From: Patescibacteria group bacterium
Lineage (GTDB): Bacteria; Patescibacteriota; Minisyncoccia; Minisyncoccales; JASEJS01
Length of the DNA: 14,374 nt
Assembly: GCA_030016765.1 (NCBI GenBank)
Contig: JASEJS010000017.1
Span: forward strand, 1-14,374
Direction of reading: 5' to 3'
This document shows, in pieces, positions 5,650 to 12,459 of this stretch. Numbering within the stretch: position 1 is the stretch's first letter; the number at the start of each line of letters is the position of its first letter. The notes under the pieces are model-generated. The model saw only the letters and a program-made list of their open reading frames with translations, made no database searches and had not been told where the DNA came from. The position numbers were made by a program, and so were the translations under genes.

Positions 5650-5685
5650 ATACTAACTTTTCTGCGATCGCAGAAAAGTTAGTAT
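5650..5685. repeat. Perfect 36-nt palindrome (rplD/rplW spacer)
   Basis: Each 18-nt half is the exact reverse complement of the other. The outer part is ATACTAACTTTTC and the centre is TGCGATCGCA. It fills most of the gap between rplD and rplW and shares its last base with the rplD stop codon. As RNA it would form a stem of about 16 bp with a tiny loop. No U-run follows on the coding strand, so it is not a typical terminator. Confidence 0.93.
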
Positions 5686-6314
5686 TATTTTAAAAAAGTT
5701 TCTTTTATCACTTTTATTGATTCTTTTAGCAAAATTAAATATTTAAAAGTGAGTAAATCTAAGGAATTGAGATTGCGGGCCCAAAGGGTATCAACTTCTG
5801 GTAAATTTCTAGTTGCTAAAATTATATTTTTGTCATATTCTGGTAAGGCAATTAAAGTGCTTTTTTCTTTACAGGGAAGCTTTTTTAAAATATCTGCCAT
5901 TAATTTAGTTTTTGGCTTCTCAATCTTTAATTTATCTAATAATATTAATAAATTATTTTTAACTTTTCCTGACAAAACCATGAAAAGAGCTTTTCTTCTC
6001 ATTTTCTTTGGAATTCTTTTTTTAAAAACCTTAGCTTTTGTTGGCCCAAAAGTCACTCCTCCACCTCGCCAAAGAGGAGAACGAATTGAACCGTGCCTTG
6101 CCCTCCCTGTTCCTTTTTGTCGCCAAGGTTTTCTTCCTCCACCTCTGACCTCTCCTCTACCTTTAGTATGAGCAATTACTCTTCTTCGATTGGCCATTTG
6201 AGAAACCACAACCTGATGGACCAAATCAGGGTTTATCTTTACATCAAAGATTTCTTTTGGTAATCTCGTCTGTCCCATCTTTTTGCCTTCCTGATTGTAA
6301 GTATCAACTAACAT
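5685..6314 (-). CDS. rplD: 50S ribosomal protein uL4
   Basis: This is uL4, whose extended loop lines the exit tunnel; in E. coli it also represses the S10 operon. The loop is clear at residues about 45-95 (RRRVIAHTKGRGEVRGGGRKPWRQKGTGRARHG and the SPLWRGGGVTFGP segment). The globular part follows, with KKMRRKALFMVLSGKV and the ATRNLPEVDTLWARNLNSLDLL stretch. Length is 209 residues, normal. The gene is separated from rplC by 432 nt that carry an antisense small gene, which is unusual for this operon. No Shine-Dalgarno is seen; the leader is AAAGATAATATAATATG. Confidence 0.97.
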   Translation of the reverse strand: MLVDTYNQEGKKMGQTRLPKEIFDVKINPDLVHQVVVSQMANRRRVIAHTKGRGEVRGGGRKPWRQKGTGRARHGSIRSPLWRGGGVTFGPTKAKVFKKRIPKKMRRKALFMVLSGKVKNNLLILLDKLKIEKPKTKLMADILKKLPCKEKSTLIALPEYDKNIILATRNLPEVDTLWARNLNSLDLLTFKYLILLKESIKVIKETFLK

Positions 6315-6339
6315 ATTATATTATCTTTTTGATTACCTG

Positions 6340-6376
6340 CCCCGTAGTCAAACGCGAAGCGTTCGTACTATCGGGG
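6340..6376. repeat. GC hairpin upstream of rplD
   Basis: The outer stem CCCCG-TAGT pairs with ACTA-CGGGG with one bulged T, and the inner stem AACGC-GAA-GCGTT closes it. It lies between the rplD start and the promoter of the antisense small gene. It has no adjacent U-run in the rplD direction. Confidence 0.75.
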
Positions 6377-6382
6377 TAAGTA

Positions 6383-6411
6383 TTGACAAGCATAAATTAA
6401 TCCAATATTAT
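6383..6411 (+). promoter_or_regulatory. Consensus sigma-70-type promoter of the small antisense gene
   Basis: The -35 box TTGACA (6383-6388) matches consensus exactly, the spacer is 17 nt, and the -10 box is TATTAT (6406-6411), one base off TATAAT. A strong Shine-Dalgarno, AGGAGGTG, follows at 6421-6428. Confidence 0.85.
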
Positions 6412-6437
6412 TAATAAATTAGGAGGTGAAAAAGGAA

Positions 6438-6587
6438 ATGGTACTTGAGATAGTGAAAATTTTAGGAGCAGCCCTAGCAATAGCCTATGGATTGATAGCC
6501 ATTTCATATGCCCGGGAAGAAAAGTATAGACTAGTGGCAATCTTCGCAGGTCTTGCGGCATTAAGTTGGGCTCTCGTAGCCATATAG
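6438..6587 (+). CDS. Unrecognised 49-residue two-helix membrane protein
   Basis: I do not recognise this protein. It has two hydrophobic helices (about residues 4-24 and 31-49) joined by a short charged turn, AREEKYR, so both ends probably face the same side of the membrane. It has no Cys or His. The gene is complete by itself: consensus promoter at 6383, AGGAGGTG ending 9 nt before the ATG, and a terminator 30 nt after the TAG. An in-frame GTG at 6426 overlaps that Shine-Dalgarno and is less likely. It is antisense to the ribosomal operon, in the gap between rplC and rplD. By my count 66 of 150 bases are G or C, clearly more than nearby rplD. A toxin-like, holin-like or subunit role is possible, but nothing shows it. 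Confidence 0.8.
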   Translation: MVLEIVKILGAALAIAYGLIAISYAREEKYRLVAIFAGLAALSWALVAI

Positions 6588-6618
6588 TTCCTTAAAAAAG
6601 TTCTTTCAAAAATCTTTT

Positions 6619-6647
6619 GGGCGGACTCAAAATGCCCGCTCTTTTTT
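6619..6647 (+). terminator. Rho-independent terminator of the small gene
   Basis: The stem GGGCGG pairs with CCGCTC (one G-U pair) around a loop containing ACTCAAAATGC, and is followed directly by six T. It ends 99 nt before the stop of rplC, which comes from the other strand. In the minus direction no clean U-run follows, so read-through of the ribosomal transcript is plausible. Confidence 0.75.
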
Positions 6648-6711
6648 ATTTCCCATTAGCACCTATTCATCAAATAACCTATATAGATTTTTTAAAAAAA
6701 TTTATTCCAAC

Positions 6712-6743
6712 AAAAGTTTATTGTTAGGTAGCAATGAACTTTT
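6712..6743. repeat. A/T hairpin just after rplC
   Basis: The arms AAAAGTT and AACTTTT, with an inner ATTG/CAAT, make a stem of 11 bp interrupted by one mismatch. In the rplC direction it lies 3 nt after the stop codon, and a run of seven T follows about 15 nt later, too far for a standard terminator. Confidence 0.5.
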
Positions 6744-6746
6744 AAC

Positions 6747-7361
6747 TTATCCTCTAATTTCTAATAGGGTTCCTTTGGCTCCGGGGACGGCGCCTTTTAT
6801 TGCTAATAAATTATTTTCTTTATCAACTTTTACTATTTTTAGATTCCTAACTGTTACTCGGACATTACCTTTTCTTCCTGGCATTTTTTTCCCTTTAATC
6901 ACCCTTATGGGTGTGGAAGTACCAACTGAGCCTGGGGTTCTTAACTCGTGCTTTGTGCCGTGAGTAGCTGGTCTTCCTTTAAAATGCCATCTTTTGACTA
7001 CCCCAGCAAAACCCTTTCCTTTACTAATCGCCGAAACTTTAACCAAATCGCCTTCTTTAAAAATTGAAACATCAATTCTATCTCCTCTTTTTAATGTTCT
7101 ATCATCAATTGCTGGTTTTTCATTGCGAAATTCTCTTAAAAATAATAATCTTCCCAATCCCTTTAAATGGCCTGCAATGGCTTTAGTTAATTTCTTTGCC
7201 TCCCCAAAGCCAATCCGAACTGCACAATAGCCATCTCGTTCTTTAGTTTTAATCTGAGTAACAATACAAGGGCCAGCTTCAATTAGAGTTACTGGTATTA
7301 CTTTTCCTTCTTCATCAAAAATCTGCGACATTCCCAATTTTAGACCTAAAATAAATTTCAT
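6747..7361 (-). CDS. rplC: 50S ribosomal protein uL3
   Basis: This is uL3, whose loop reaches the peptidyl transferase centre and which starts 50S assembly. The start FILGLKLGMSQIFDEEGKVIPVTLIEAGPC is typical, followed by GFAGVVKRWHFKGRPATHGT, GSVGTSTPIRVIKGKKMPGRKGN and VRNLKIVKVDKENNLLAIKGAVPGAKGTLLEI. Length is 204 residues, normal. The usual GSIGQ, whose Gln is methylated by PrmB in E. coli, reads GSVGT, so that site is absent. TAGGGAAATATG gives a partial Shine-Dalgarno from the flanking repeat. A leader with a hairpin and a possible promoter precedes it. Confidence 0.97.
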   Translation of the reverse strand: MKFILGLKLGMSQIFDEEGKVIPVTLIEAGPCIVTQIKTKERDGYCAVRIGFGEAKKLTKAIAGHLKGLGRLLFLREFRNEKPAIDDRTLKRGDRIDVSIFKEGDLVKVSAISKGKGFAGVVKRWHFKGRPATHGTKHELRTPGSVGTSTPIRVIKGKKMPGRKGNVRVTVRNLKIVKVDKENNLLAIKGAVPGAKGTLLEIRG

Positions 7362-7420
7362 ATTTCCCTACTAATTACGAATTTTTTCGAATTACGAATA
7401 AATTTATTTTTCTGCTAACG

Positions 7421-7461
7421 AAATACCGGGCAACTGACCCGGTATTTTAGACGATAGTTGC
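7421..7461 (-). promoter_or_regulatory. Candidate structured RNA leader of rplC with pseudoknot potential
   Basis: A perfect 10-bp stem AAATACCGGG/CCCGGTATTT (7421-7430, 7438-7447) carries the loop TCAGTTG on the coding strand. The five bases CAACT (coding strand, 7456-7460) just upstream are complementary to AGTTG of that loop, so an H-type pseudoknot could form. It lies 60-100 nt before the rplC start, where ribosomal operons often carry autoregulatory leaders. A link to uL4 or any ligand is inference. Confidence 0.5.
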
Positions 7462-7510
7462 TTGTTAAAAATTTTGGTTACTTTTTTATTAAAAACCGCT
7501 TACCATGCTT

Positions 7511-7516
7511 ATTATA
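7511..7516 (-). promoter_or_regulatory. Candidate -10 box before rplC
   Basis: The coding strand reads AGTATAATAAG, an exact TATAAT. No good -35 is seen at 16-18 nt, since the upstream sequence is T-rich. A start here would give rplC a leader of about 140 nt that contains the hairpin at 7421. Confidence 0.4.
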
Positions 7517-7557
7517 CTAAAAATAAAATTAATTAAAAGATTCGTAATTAGTAGGTT

Positions 7558-7896
7558 TTACATTTTTATTTCGATATCGACGCCGGCTGGTAAAGTTAGA
7601 CTCATTAAAGCATCGATCACTTTTGAACTAGGATTTATAATATCAATCAATCTTTTGTGAATTCTCATCTCAAATTGCTCCCTGGAATCTTTATGAATAA
7701 AAGAAGATCTATTTACTGTATATTTGTGGATTTCAGTGGGCAAAGGAACCGGTCCTGAAACTTCAGCCCCATATCTTAAAGCTGCTTCAACAATCTGTTT
7801 GGCAGAATTATCAATAACTTTGTGATCAAAAGCTCGAAGCTTAATTCTAATTTTGGGCTTTATCTCTTCTTCAATGGCTACTTTCTTTTTGGCCAT
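7558..7896 (-). CDS. rpsJ: 30S ribosomal protein uS10
   Basis: This is uS10 of the subunit head, also known as NusE in transcription antitermination. The core from residue 15 reads KIRIKLRAFDHKVIDNSAKQIVEAALRYGAEVSGPVPLPTEIHKYTVNRSSFIHKDSREQFEMRIHKRLIDI, and the C-terminus is LTLPAGVDIEIKM. Length is 112 residues, against about 102 usual; the extra residues are a charged N-terminus (MAKKKVAIEEEIKP). It starts 25 nt after the tuf stop codon, with no promoter between, so it is probably cotranscribed with tuf. The leader lacks a strong Shine-Dalgarno (GTTCCTTAAGATG). Confidence 0.97.
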   Translation of the reverse strand: MAKKKVAIEEEIKPKIRIKLRAFDHKVIDNSAKQIVEAALRYGAEVSGPVPLPTEIHKYTVNRSSFIHKDSREQFEMRIHKRLIDIINPSSKVIDALMSLTLPAGVDIEIKM

Positions 7897-7921
7897 CTTA
7901 AGGAACTTAAACTATTTAATT

Positions 7922-9121
7922 TTATTTTATGATTTTAGTTACCACTCCTGCTCCTACTGTCTTACCCCCTTCCCTGATGGCAAATCTCTGTTTCTCTTCA
8001 AGGGCAATGGGAGCGATGAGTGTGATTTTCAAATTAATAGTGTCCCCGGGCATAACCATCTCAGTTCCTTCTGGCAAAGTAACCTCTCCAGTTACATCAG
8101 TGGTTCGGAAATAAAACTGGGGTTTATAACCAGAAAAGAAAGGAGTATGTCTTCCACCTTCTTCTTTAGTCAAAACATAAACCTCGCCCTCGAAATCGGT
8201 GTGGGGAGTGATTGAACCTGGTTTTGCCAAAACCTGACCCCTTTCTACTTCTTCTTTCTTTAAACCTCTAAGTAAAATTCCAACATTATCTCCTGCCCTT
8301 CCTTCATCTAGAGTTTTATTAAACATTTCAATTGAAACTGCCTTAGTTTTAACTGTAGGTCTAAATCCAATCAATTCTACTTCCTCATTGGGTCGAACTA
8401 CACCCCTCTCAATCCTTCCCGTAGCTACTGTCCCTCGACCAGCAATAGAAAAAACATCTTCAATGGCCATTAAAAATGGTTTATCTATTTCTCTTACTGG
8501 TTCAGGGATATAATCATCAACGGCTTTAACTAATTCTAAAATTGGCTTAGCTGCCTCATCATCAGGAGATTTGGCCTCCAAAGCCTTCAGGGCTGAACCT
8601 TTAATTACTGGAATTTCATCGCCAGGGAAACCATATTTTTTCAAAAGTTCTCTCACTTCCGACTCAACTAAAGTAATAATTTCCGGATCTTCTACCACAT
8701 CGCATTTATTCAAAAATACCACCATTGAGGGGAGTCCAACCTGACGAGCCAAAAGAATATGCTCTCTAGTTTGAGGCATTGGCCCATCAGGAGCAGAAAC
8801 AACCAAGATTGCTCCATCCATCTGGGCTGCTCCAGTAATCATGTTTTTGATATAGTCAGCATGACCTGGGCAATCGATATGAGCGTAGTGACGCTTGTCT
8901 GTCTCATATTCCACATGGGTAATGGTAATCGTTAAGCCCCTGGCCTTTTCTTCAGGAGCCGCATTAATATCGTCAACCGTCCATTCTTTGGTCGCCAACC
9001 CTTTTAATTTTAAAACATGGGTGATTGCCGCAGTTAAGGTACTTTTACCATGAGCAACGTGACCAATGGTACCAATGTTAACATGAGGTTTTCCCCTTAC
9101 AAATTTTTCTTTTTCTGCCAT
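7922..9121 (-). CDS. tuf: Elongation factor EF-Tu
   Basis: This GTPase delivers aminoacyl-tRNA to the ribosomal A site. The G domain has G1 GHVAHGKS (20-27), switch I RGLTITITH (61-69) with the Mg-binding Thr64, G3 DCPGH (83-87) with catalytic His87, G4 NKCD (138-141) and G5 SAL (176-178). Domains 2 and 3 follow (RGTVATGRIERGVV; HTPFFSGYKPQFYFRTTDVTG). Length is 399 residues, normal. G1 is GHVAHGKS instead of the bacterial GHVDHGKT: the near-invariant Asp is Ala23 and Thr is Ser27. Switch I also differs from the usual RGITIN(T). It has a promoter candidate at 9213 inside the fusA/tuf spacer and leads into rpsJ. No Shine-Dalgarno is seen. Confidence 0.97.
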   Translation of the reverse strand: MAEKEKFVRGKPHVNIGTIGHVAHGKSTLTAAITHVLKLKGLATKEWTVDDINAAPEEKARGLTITITHVEYETDKRHYAHIDCPGHADYIKNMITGAAQMDGAILVVSAPDGPMPQTREHILLARQVGLPSMVVFLNKCDVVEDPEIITLVESEVRELLKKYGFPGDEIPVIKGSALKALEAKSPDDEAAKPILELVKAVDDYIPEPVREIDKPFLMAIEDVFSIAGRGTVATGRIERGVVRPNEEVELIGFRPTVKTKAVSIEMFNKTLDEGRAGDNVGILLRGLKKEEVERGQVLAKPGSITPHTDFEGEVYVLTKEEGGRHTPFFSGYKPQFYFRTTDVTGEVTLPEGTEMVMPGDTINLKITLIAPIALEEKQRFAIREGGKTVGAGVVTKIIK

Positions 9122-9131
9122 ATTAAATCAT

Positions 9132-9279
9132 CGAATAACGAATCTGTTACGAATAATCGAATTCGTTTATTCGCAAAAAACTCATTATTCGCCGCTAATA
9201 AATTATATTATTATTTTATAAAATTTTAAAAATAAGTCAACATTTTCTATTCGTTTATTCGGAAAAAATTCGTTATTCG
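9132..9279. repeat. Diverged palindromic repeat carrying the tuf promoter
   Basis: The outer arms CGAATAACGAAT (9132-9143) and ATTCGTTATTCG (9268-9279) are exact reverse complements, with inner CGTTTATTCG arms near 9166 and 9252. The arms resemble the CCTACG family with GAATAACG in place of GAATTACG. The loop is about 90 nt and carries the tuf promoter. Confidence 0.75.
9213..9240 (-). promoter_or_regulatory. Candidate tuf promoter
   Basis: On the coding strand, TTGACT (9240-9235) is followed after 16 nt by TAAAAT (9218-9213), each one base from consensus. The same pair of boxes with the same spacing occurs before rpsL. It would give a leader of about 85 nt for tuf. Confidence 0.65.
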
Positions 9280-9284
9280 TTGAT

Positions 9285-11390
9285 TTATCCTCTTTTGCCT
9301 TCGATGATTTCTTTGGCAATATTTTGGGGGACTTCTTCATAATGATCAAATTCCATAGTAAAGGTTCCTCTTCCTTCTGTCAAGCTTCTCAAGGCAGTGG
9401 CATAACCAAACATTTCAGCTAAAGGAACCTTAGCTTCAATTACTTTTAAATTCAATCTATCTTTGGTTTCTTCAATCTTTCCTCTTCTAGCTGATAAATC
9501 TCCAATGGTATCACCAAAAAATTCTGAGGGAACAATCACTTCTAATTTCATTACCGGTTCTAGCAAAACTGGTTTGGCCCGCTTGGAAGCTTCTTGTAAA
9601 GCAGCTGAACCTGCAATTTTAAAAGCAATTTCCGAAGAATCCACTTCATGAAAAGAACCATCGTAAAGAGTAACTTTCGTATCCACCATTGGGTATCCAG
9701 CTAAAATTCCTTTCCTCATAGCTTCTTTTACTCCCTTCTCTACTGCCGGAATAAATTCTTTGGGAATTATTCCTCCTTTAATCTCATCCACAAATTCAAA
9801 TCCTTGACCCCTTTCTTTTGGTTCAACCTTTAACCAAACATGGCCATATTGACCTCGACCTCCAGATTGTCGGATATATTTTCCTTCTGCTTGGCTAGAG
9901 GTGGTGACGGTTTCTTTGTAAGCAACCTGAGGTCTTCCAACATTGCCTTCCACTTTAAATTCTCTTTTCATTCTATCAATGATAATCTCTAAATGCAATT
10001 CTCCCATTCCAGAAATAATGGTTTCTCCAGTTTCTAGATCTCCTTTAACTTTGAAAGTGGGGTCTTCTTCAGCTAATTTTTTCAGAGCTAGGCTTATTTT
10101 TTCCTGATCGGCTTTAGTTTTTGGCTCAATTCTAATTGAGATAACAGGTTCTGGAAAAGTAATTTTCTCTAAAACAATTGGCTGAGCTTCATCACATAAG
10201 GTGTGCCCGGTAGAGGTATTCTTCAATCCAACTGTAGCGGCAATATCTCCAGTAAAGATTTCTGAAATTTCTTCTCTCTCAGCAGCATGCATCCTTAATA
10301 TTCTTCCAATTCTTTCTTTTTCTCCAGTAGTAGTGTTTAAGAGATAAGATCCTCGAGGCAGGGTGCCTGAATAAACTCTAAAATAGGTCAAAGTTCCAAC
10401 ATAGGGATCTGAAGCAATTTTGAAAGCTAAAGCTGAAAATGGTTCTCTATCATCTGCTTTTCTTTCAATCTCTTTTCCAGTCTTTGGATCAACTCCTTTA
10501 ACTGGAGGGAGATCAGCAGGACTGGGAAGATAATAACATATTGCATCTAAAAGAGGCTGAATTCCTTTGTTTCTCAAGGCTGCTCCGCAAAATACTGGAA
10601 TTAATTTATAAGTTATAACTGCCTTTCTTAAAGCTTTTCTCAGTTCGTCTACTGAAATCTCTCTTTTCGCTAAAAATTTCTCAAGCAAAATTTCATCTTC
10701 AGCTACAATTTTTTCAATTAAATTTACTCGCCATTGTTTTGCCTTCTCTATTAATTTTTCTGGAATATCTTCCTCTTTCACTATTTGGCCAAAATCTCCT
10801 TCGAATTTTAAAGCCTTCACTTCTAATAAATCAATCACTCCTTCAAACTTCTCCTCAGCCCCTATTGGCAATTGAAGAGCTATTGCATTGGGAGATAATT
10901 TTTTCCTGATCGATTCTAAGCTTTTTTCAAAGGAAGCTCCAATTCGATCCATCTTATTTATAAAACAAATTCTGGGAACTTTAAATTTATCTGCCTGATG
11001 CCAAACTGTCTCTGATTGGGGTTCAACTCCAGCCACTCCATCAAAGATAACCACTGCCCCATCTAAAACTCTTAATGACCTCTGGACCTCGGCAGTGAAA
11101 TCAATGTGGCCTGGGGTATCAATGATGTTAATTCTATGCTCATTTTCTTTTTTCCGTTCCAGTCCTCGAGGAACCCAAAAGCAGGTAGTAGCTGCTGCTG
11201 TAATAGTAATCCCTCTTTCTTTTTCTTGAACCATCCAATCCATAATCGCTTGGCCATCATGAACTTCTCCAATTTTATGGGAAATTCCAGTATAAAACAA
11301 AACTCGCTCGGTTACTGTAGTCTTACCGGCGTCAATATGGGCTATCATCCCTATATCGCGAACTTTCTCTATTGGATAAATTCTCGGCAT
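9285..11390 (-). CDS. fusA: Elongation factor EF-G
   Basis: This GTPase drives translocation and, with RRF, ribosome recycling. G1 is AHIDAGKT (17-24), switch I QEKERGITITAAATT (55-69), G3 DTPGH (91-95) with catalytic His95, and G4 NKMD (145-148). The G' insertion follows (about 160-260), then domain II (SALAFKIASDPYVGTLTYFRVYSG), domain III (GMGELHLEIIIDRMKREF), domain IV (RQSGGRGQYGHVWLKVEP; the SGGRGQYGHV motif) and domain V with RRGKIEETKDR. Length is 701 residues, normal. A few extra residues (RGLERKKENEH) lie between switch I and G3. The leader before ATG is AAAGATTTTTTATG with no Shine-Dalgarno, preceded by a GC-rich element. It is the third gene of the str operon. Confidence 0.98.
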   Translation of the reverse strand: MPRIYPIEKVRDIGMIAHIDAGKTTVTERVLFYTGISHKIGEVHDGQAIMDWMVQEKERGITITAAATTCFWVPRGLERKKENEHRINIIDTPGHIDFTAEVQRSLRVLDGAVVIFDGVAGVEPQSETVWHQADKFKVPRICFINKMDRIGASFEKSLESIRKKLSPNAIALQLPIGAEEKFEGVIDLLEVKALKFEGDFGQIVKEEDIPEKLIEKAKQWRVNLIEKIVAEDEILLEKFLAKREISVDELRKALRKAVITYKLIPVFCGAALRNKGIQPLLDAICYYLPSPADLPPVKGVDPKTGKEIERKADDREPFSALAFKIASDPYVGTLTYFRVYSGTLPRGSYLLNTTTGEKERIGRILRMHAAEREEISEIFTGDIAATVGLKNTSTGHTLCDEAQPIVLEKITFPEPVISIRIEPKTKADQEKISLALKKLAEEDPTFKVKGDLETGETIISGMGELHLEIIIDRMKREFKVEGNVGRPQVAYKETVTTSSQAEGKYIRQSGGRGQYGHVWLKVEPKERGQGFEFVDEIKGGIIPKEFIPAVEKGVKEAMRKGILAGYPMVDTKVTLYDGSFHEVDSSEIAFKIAGSAALQEASKRAKPVLLEPVMKLEVIVPSEFFGDTIGDLSARRGKIEETKDRLNLKVIEAKVPLAEMFGYATALRSLTEGRGTFTMEFDHYEEVPQNIAKEIIEGKRG

Positions 11391-11403
11391 AAAAAATCTT
11401 TAA

Positions 11404-11566
11404 GCGAGGCGGGCTGTGAAGGGAGCATTGCGCAGCCGAGCCCAAAACACAGTTTGAATTTCAATTATACTTTGTATGGCTCGGCGAGCAATAGCCGCGG
11501 CTGGGAATAAATTTGTTTTTAGAATTTAAGCCGACGGCGTGCTCCCTGAATCAGCCCGCCGAGCGG
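11404..11566. repeat. GC-rich cruciform element (rpsG/fusA spacer)
   Basis: The outer arms GGCGGGCTGTGAAGGGAGCA (11408-11427) and the segment 11540-11560 (TGCTCCCTGAATCAGCCCGCC) pair with one small irregularity. Inside, GCCGAGCC (11435-11442) pairs with GGCTCGGC (11478-11485), and AGCCGCGGCT is a 10-nt palindrome. The end next to fusA shares 19 of 20 bases with the same position before rplB, so the two GC-rich elements may be related. It fills nearly the whole 177-nt gap. Confidence 0.8.
11464..11491 (-). promoter_or_regulatory. Possible fusA promoter inside the GC-rich element
   Basis: On the coding strand, TTGCTC (11491-11486), 16 nt, then an exact TATAAT (11469-11464). The -35 box is weak. 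It sits in the A/T loop of the element, as other promoters here sit in repeat loops. Confidence 0.4.
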
Positions 11567-11567
11567 A

Positions 11568-12035
11568 TTACCAAGCAAAGTGAGCAAAGGCGCGGTTAGC
11601 CTCTGCCATACGATGTGTATCTTCCTTCTTTTTAATTGCTGCTCCGGTATTATTGGCTGCTGCTATTAATTCCTCAGCCAATTTTTCTCTCATTGGTTTT
11701 CCCTTTTTAGATCTAGCTGCCCCTATGATCCATCTCATAGACAGAGTCATTCCCCTTTCAGCTAGCACCGGCCTCGGGACCTGGTAAGTTGCTCCACCAA
11801 TTCTTCTTGGTCGAACTTCTAAAACCGGCTTTACATTTTTCAAAGCTAAATCAAAGATTTCCAAAGGCTCCTTTTTAGTTCTTTCTTTAATAATATCAAA
11901 AGCTTTATAGACAATTTTTCTAGCCTTTTCCTTTTTACCTCTTCTCATCACCTGATTAATAAATTTAGCAACTGTAACATTGCCATAAACTGGATCAGGT
12001 AAAATTATTCGTTTTTCTTTTTTCTTACGCCTCAT
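11568..12035 (-). CDS. rpsG: 30S ribosomal protein uS7
   Basis: This is uS7, which organises the 3' major domain of 16S rRNA and touches the E-site tRNA. I chose the ATG at 12035, giving MRRKKKEKRIILPDPVYGN, which matches the family start, 155 residues (156 usual) and a 13-nt gap to rpsL. A longer reading from 12071 adds 12 residues and overlaps rpsL. Recognisable blocks are FINQVMRRGKKEKARKIVYKAFDII, NVKPVLEVRPRRIGGATYQVP, the RGMTLSMRWIIGAARS helix and the C-terminal DTHRMAEANRAFAHFAW. No Shine-Dalgarno is seen. It follows rpsL and precedes fusA. Confidence 0.96.
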   Translation of the reverse strand: MRRKKKEKRIILPDPVYGNVTVAKFINQVMRRGKKEKARKIVYKAFDIIKERTKKEPLEIFDLALKNVKPVLEVRPRRIGGATYQVPRPVLAERGMTLSMRWIIGAARSKKGKPMREKLAEELIAAANNTGAAIKKKEDTHRMAEANRAFAHFAW

Positions 12036-12048
12036 AAGAAATTTAAAA

Positions 12049-12459
12049 TTACTTGGGCTTTTTAGTTCCATACTTGCTACGTTCTTGCTTGCGCCCCTCG
12101 ACTCCTCCTGTGTCTAGTACTCCCCGTACCACATGGTATCTTACTCCTGGCAAATCCTTCACCCTCCCTCCCTTAATTAAAACCAATGAATGCTCTTGCA
12201 AATTGTGACCTTCTCCTGGAATGTAAGCAGTAACTTTCATTCCATTACTCAATCTCACCCTGGCTACCTTTCTCAAGGCTGAATTTGGTTTTTTGGGAGT
12301 AACAGCAAAAACCTTTAGACAAACTCCTCTCTTGAAAGGAGAAGGGTTTTTTTTAGGTCTATTCTTTAAAACATTGAAGCCAAATGCCAAAGCCGGCCTC
12401 TTTGTAAGCTTTTTAATTTTTTTCCTTTCCTTTTTTATTAATTGATGAATAGTTGGCAT
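12049..12459 (-). CDS. rpsL: 30S ribosomal protein uS12
   Basis: This is uS12, at the decoding centre, involved in accuracy. It has TPKKPNSALRKVARVRL (Lys56/Lys57 and P58-N59-S60-A61), PGEGHNLQEHSLVLIKGG, and RVKDLPGVRYHVVRG with Asp102, the residue methylthiolated in E. coli. The classic streptomycin-resistance positions look wild-type. Length is 136 residues, against 124 in E. coli; the extra residues lie in the N-terminal part (FNVLKNRPKKNPSPFKRGVC), as in many bacteria other than Enterobacteria. It is the first gene of the str operon, with a clear promoter upstream. The expected rpoC neighbour is replaced by an M50 protease. Confidence 0.97.
   Translation of the reverse strand: MPTIHQLIKKERKKIKKLTKRPALAFGFNVLKNRPKKNPSPFKRGVCLKVFAVTPKKPNSALRKVARVRLSNGMKVTAYIPGEGHNLQEHSLVLIKGGRVKDLPGVRYHVVRGVLDTGGVEGRKQERSKYGTKKPK

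Larger units (their letters stand above)
7366..7555. repeat. CCTACG-family repeat split by a promoter and leader (rpsJ/rplC spacer)
   Basis: Left arms CCCTACTAATTACGAAT and CGAATTACGAATA (7366-7399) and a right arm ATTCGTAATTAGTAGG (7540-7555) match the family, but the loop is enlarged to about 140 nt. The loop holds a 10-bp hairpin and a TATAAT box on the rplC strand. The right arm ends 2 nt from the rpsJ stop codon. Confidence 0.8.

Noticed and set aside
5749..6171. Plus-strand open frames over rplD and others over rpsQ, rplC, tuf and fusA
   Set aside because: They lie antisense to strongly conserved genes, lack start signals and give low-complexity, family-less proteins.
6315..6320. TATAAT immediately before the rplD start
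   Set aside because: Transcription would begin inside the coding sequence and no -35 is found at a usable distance.
6426..6428. In-frame GTG start of the small antisense gene
   Set aside because: It overlaps the AGGAGGTG Shine-Dalgarno and has no ribosome-binding site of its own; ATG at 6438 is properly spaced.
6588..6618. Extra small gene after the antisense gene
   Set aside because: Only 31 nt remain before the terminator, with no start codon and ribosome-binding site.
12036..12071. Longer uS7 start at 12071 overlapping rpsL
   Set aside because: The 12 extra residues do not match the family, whose start (MRRK…EKR) lies at 12035.
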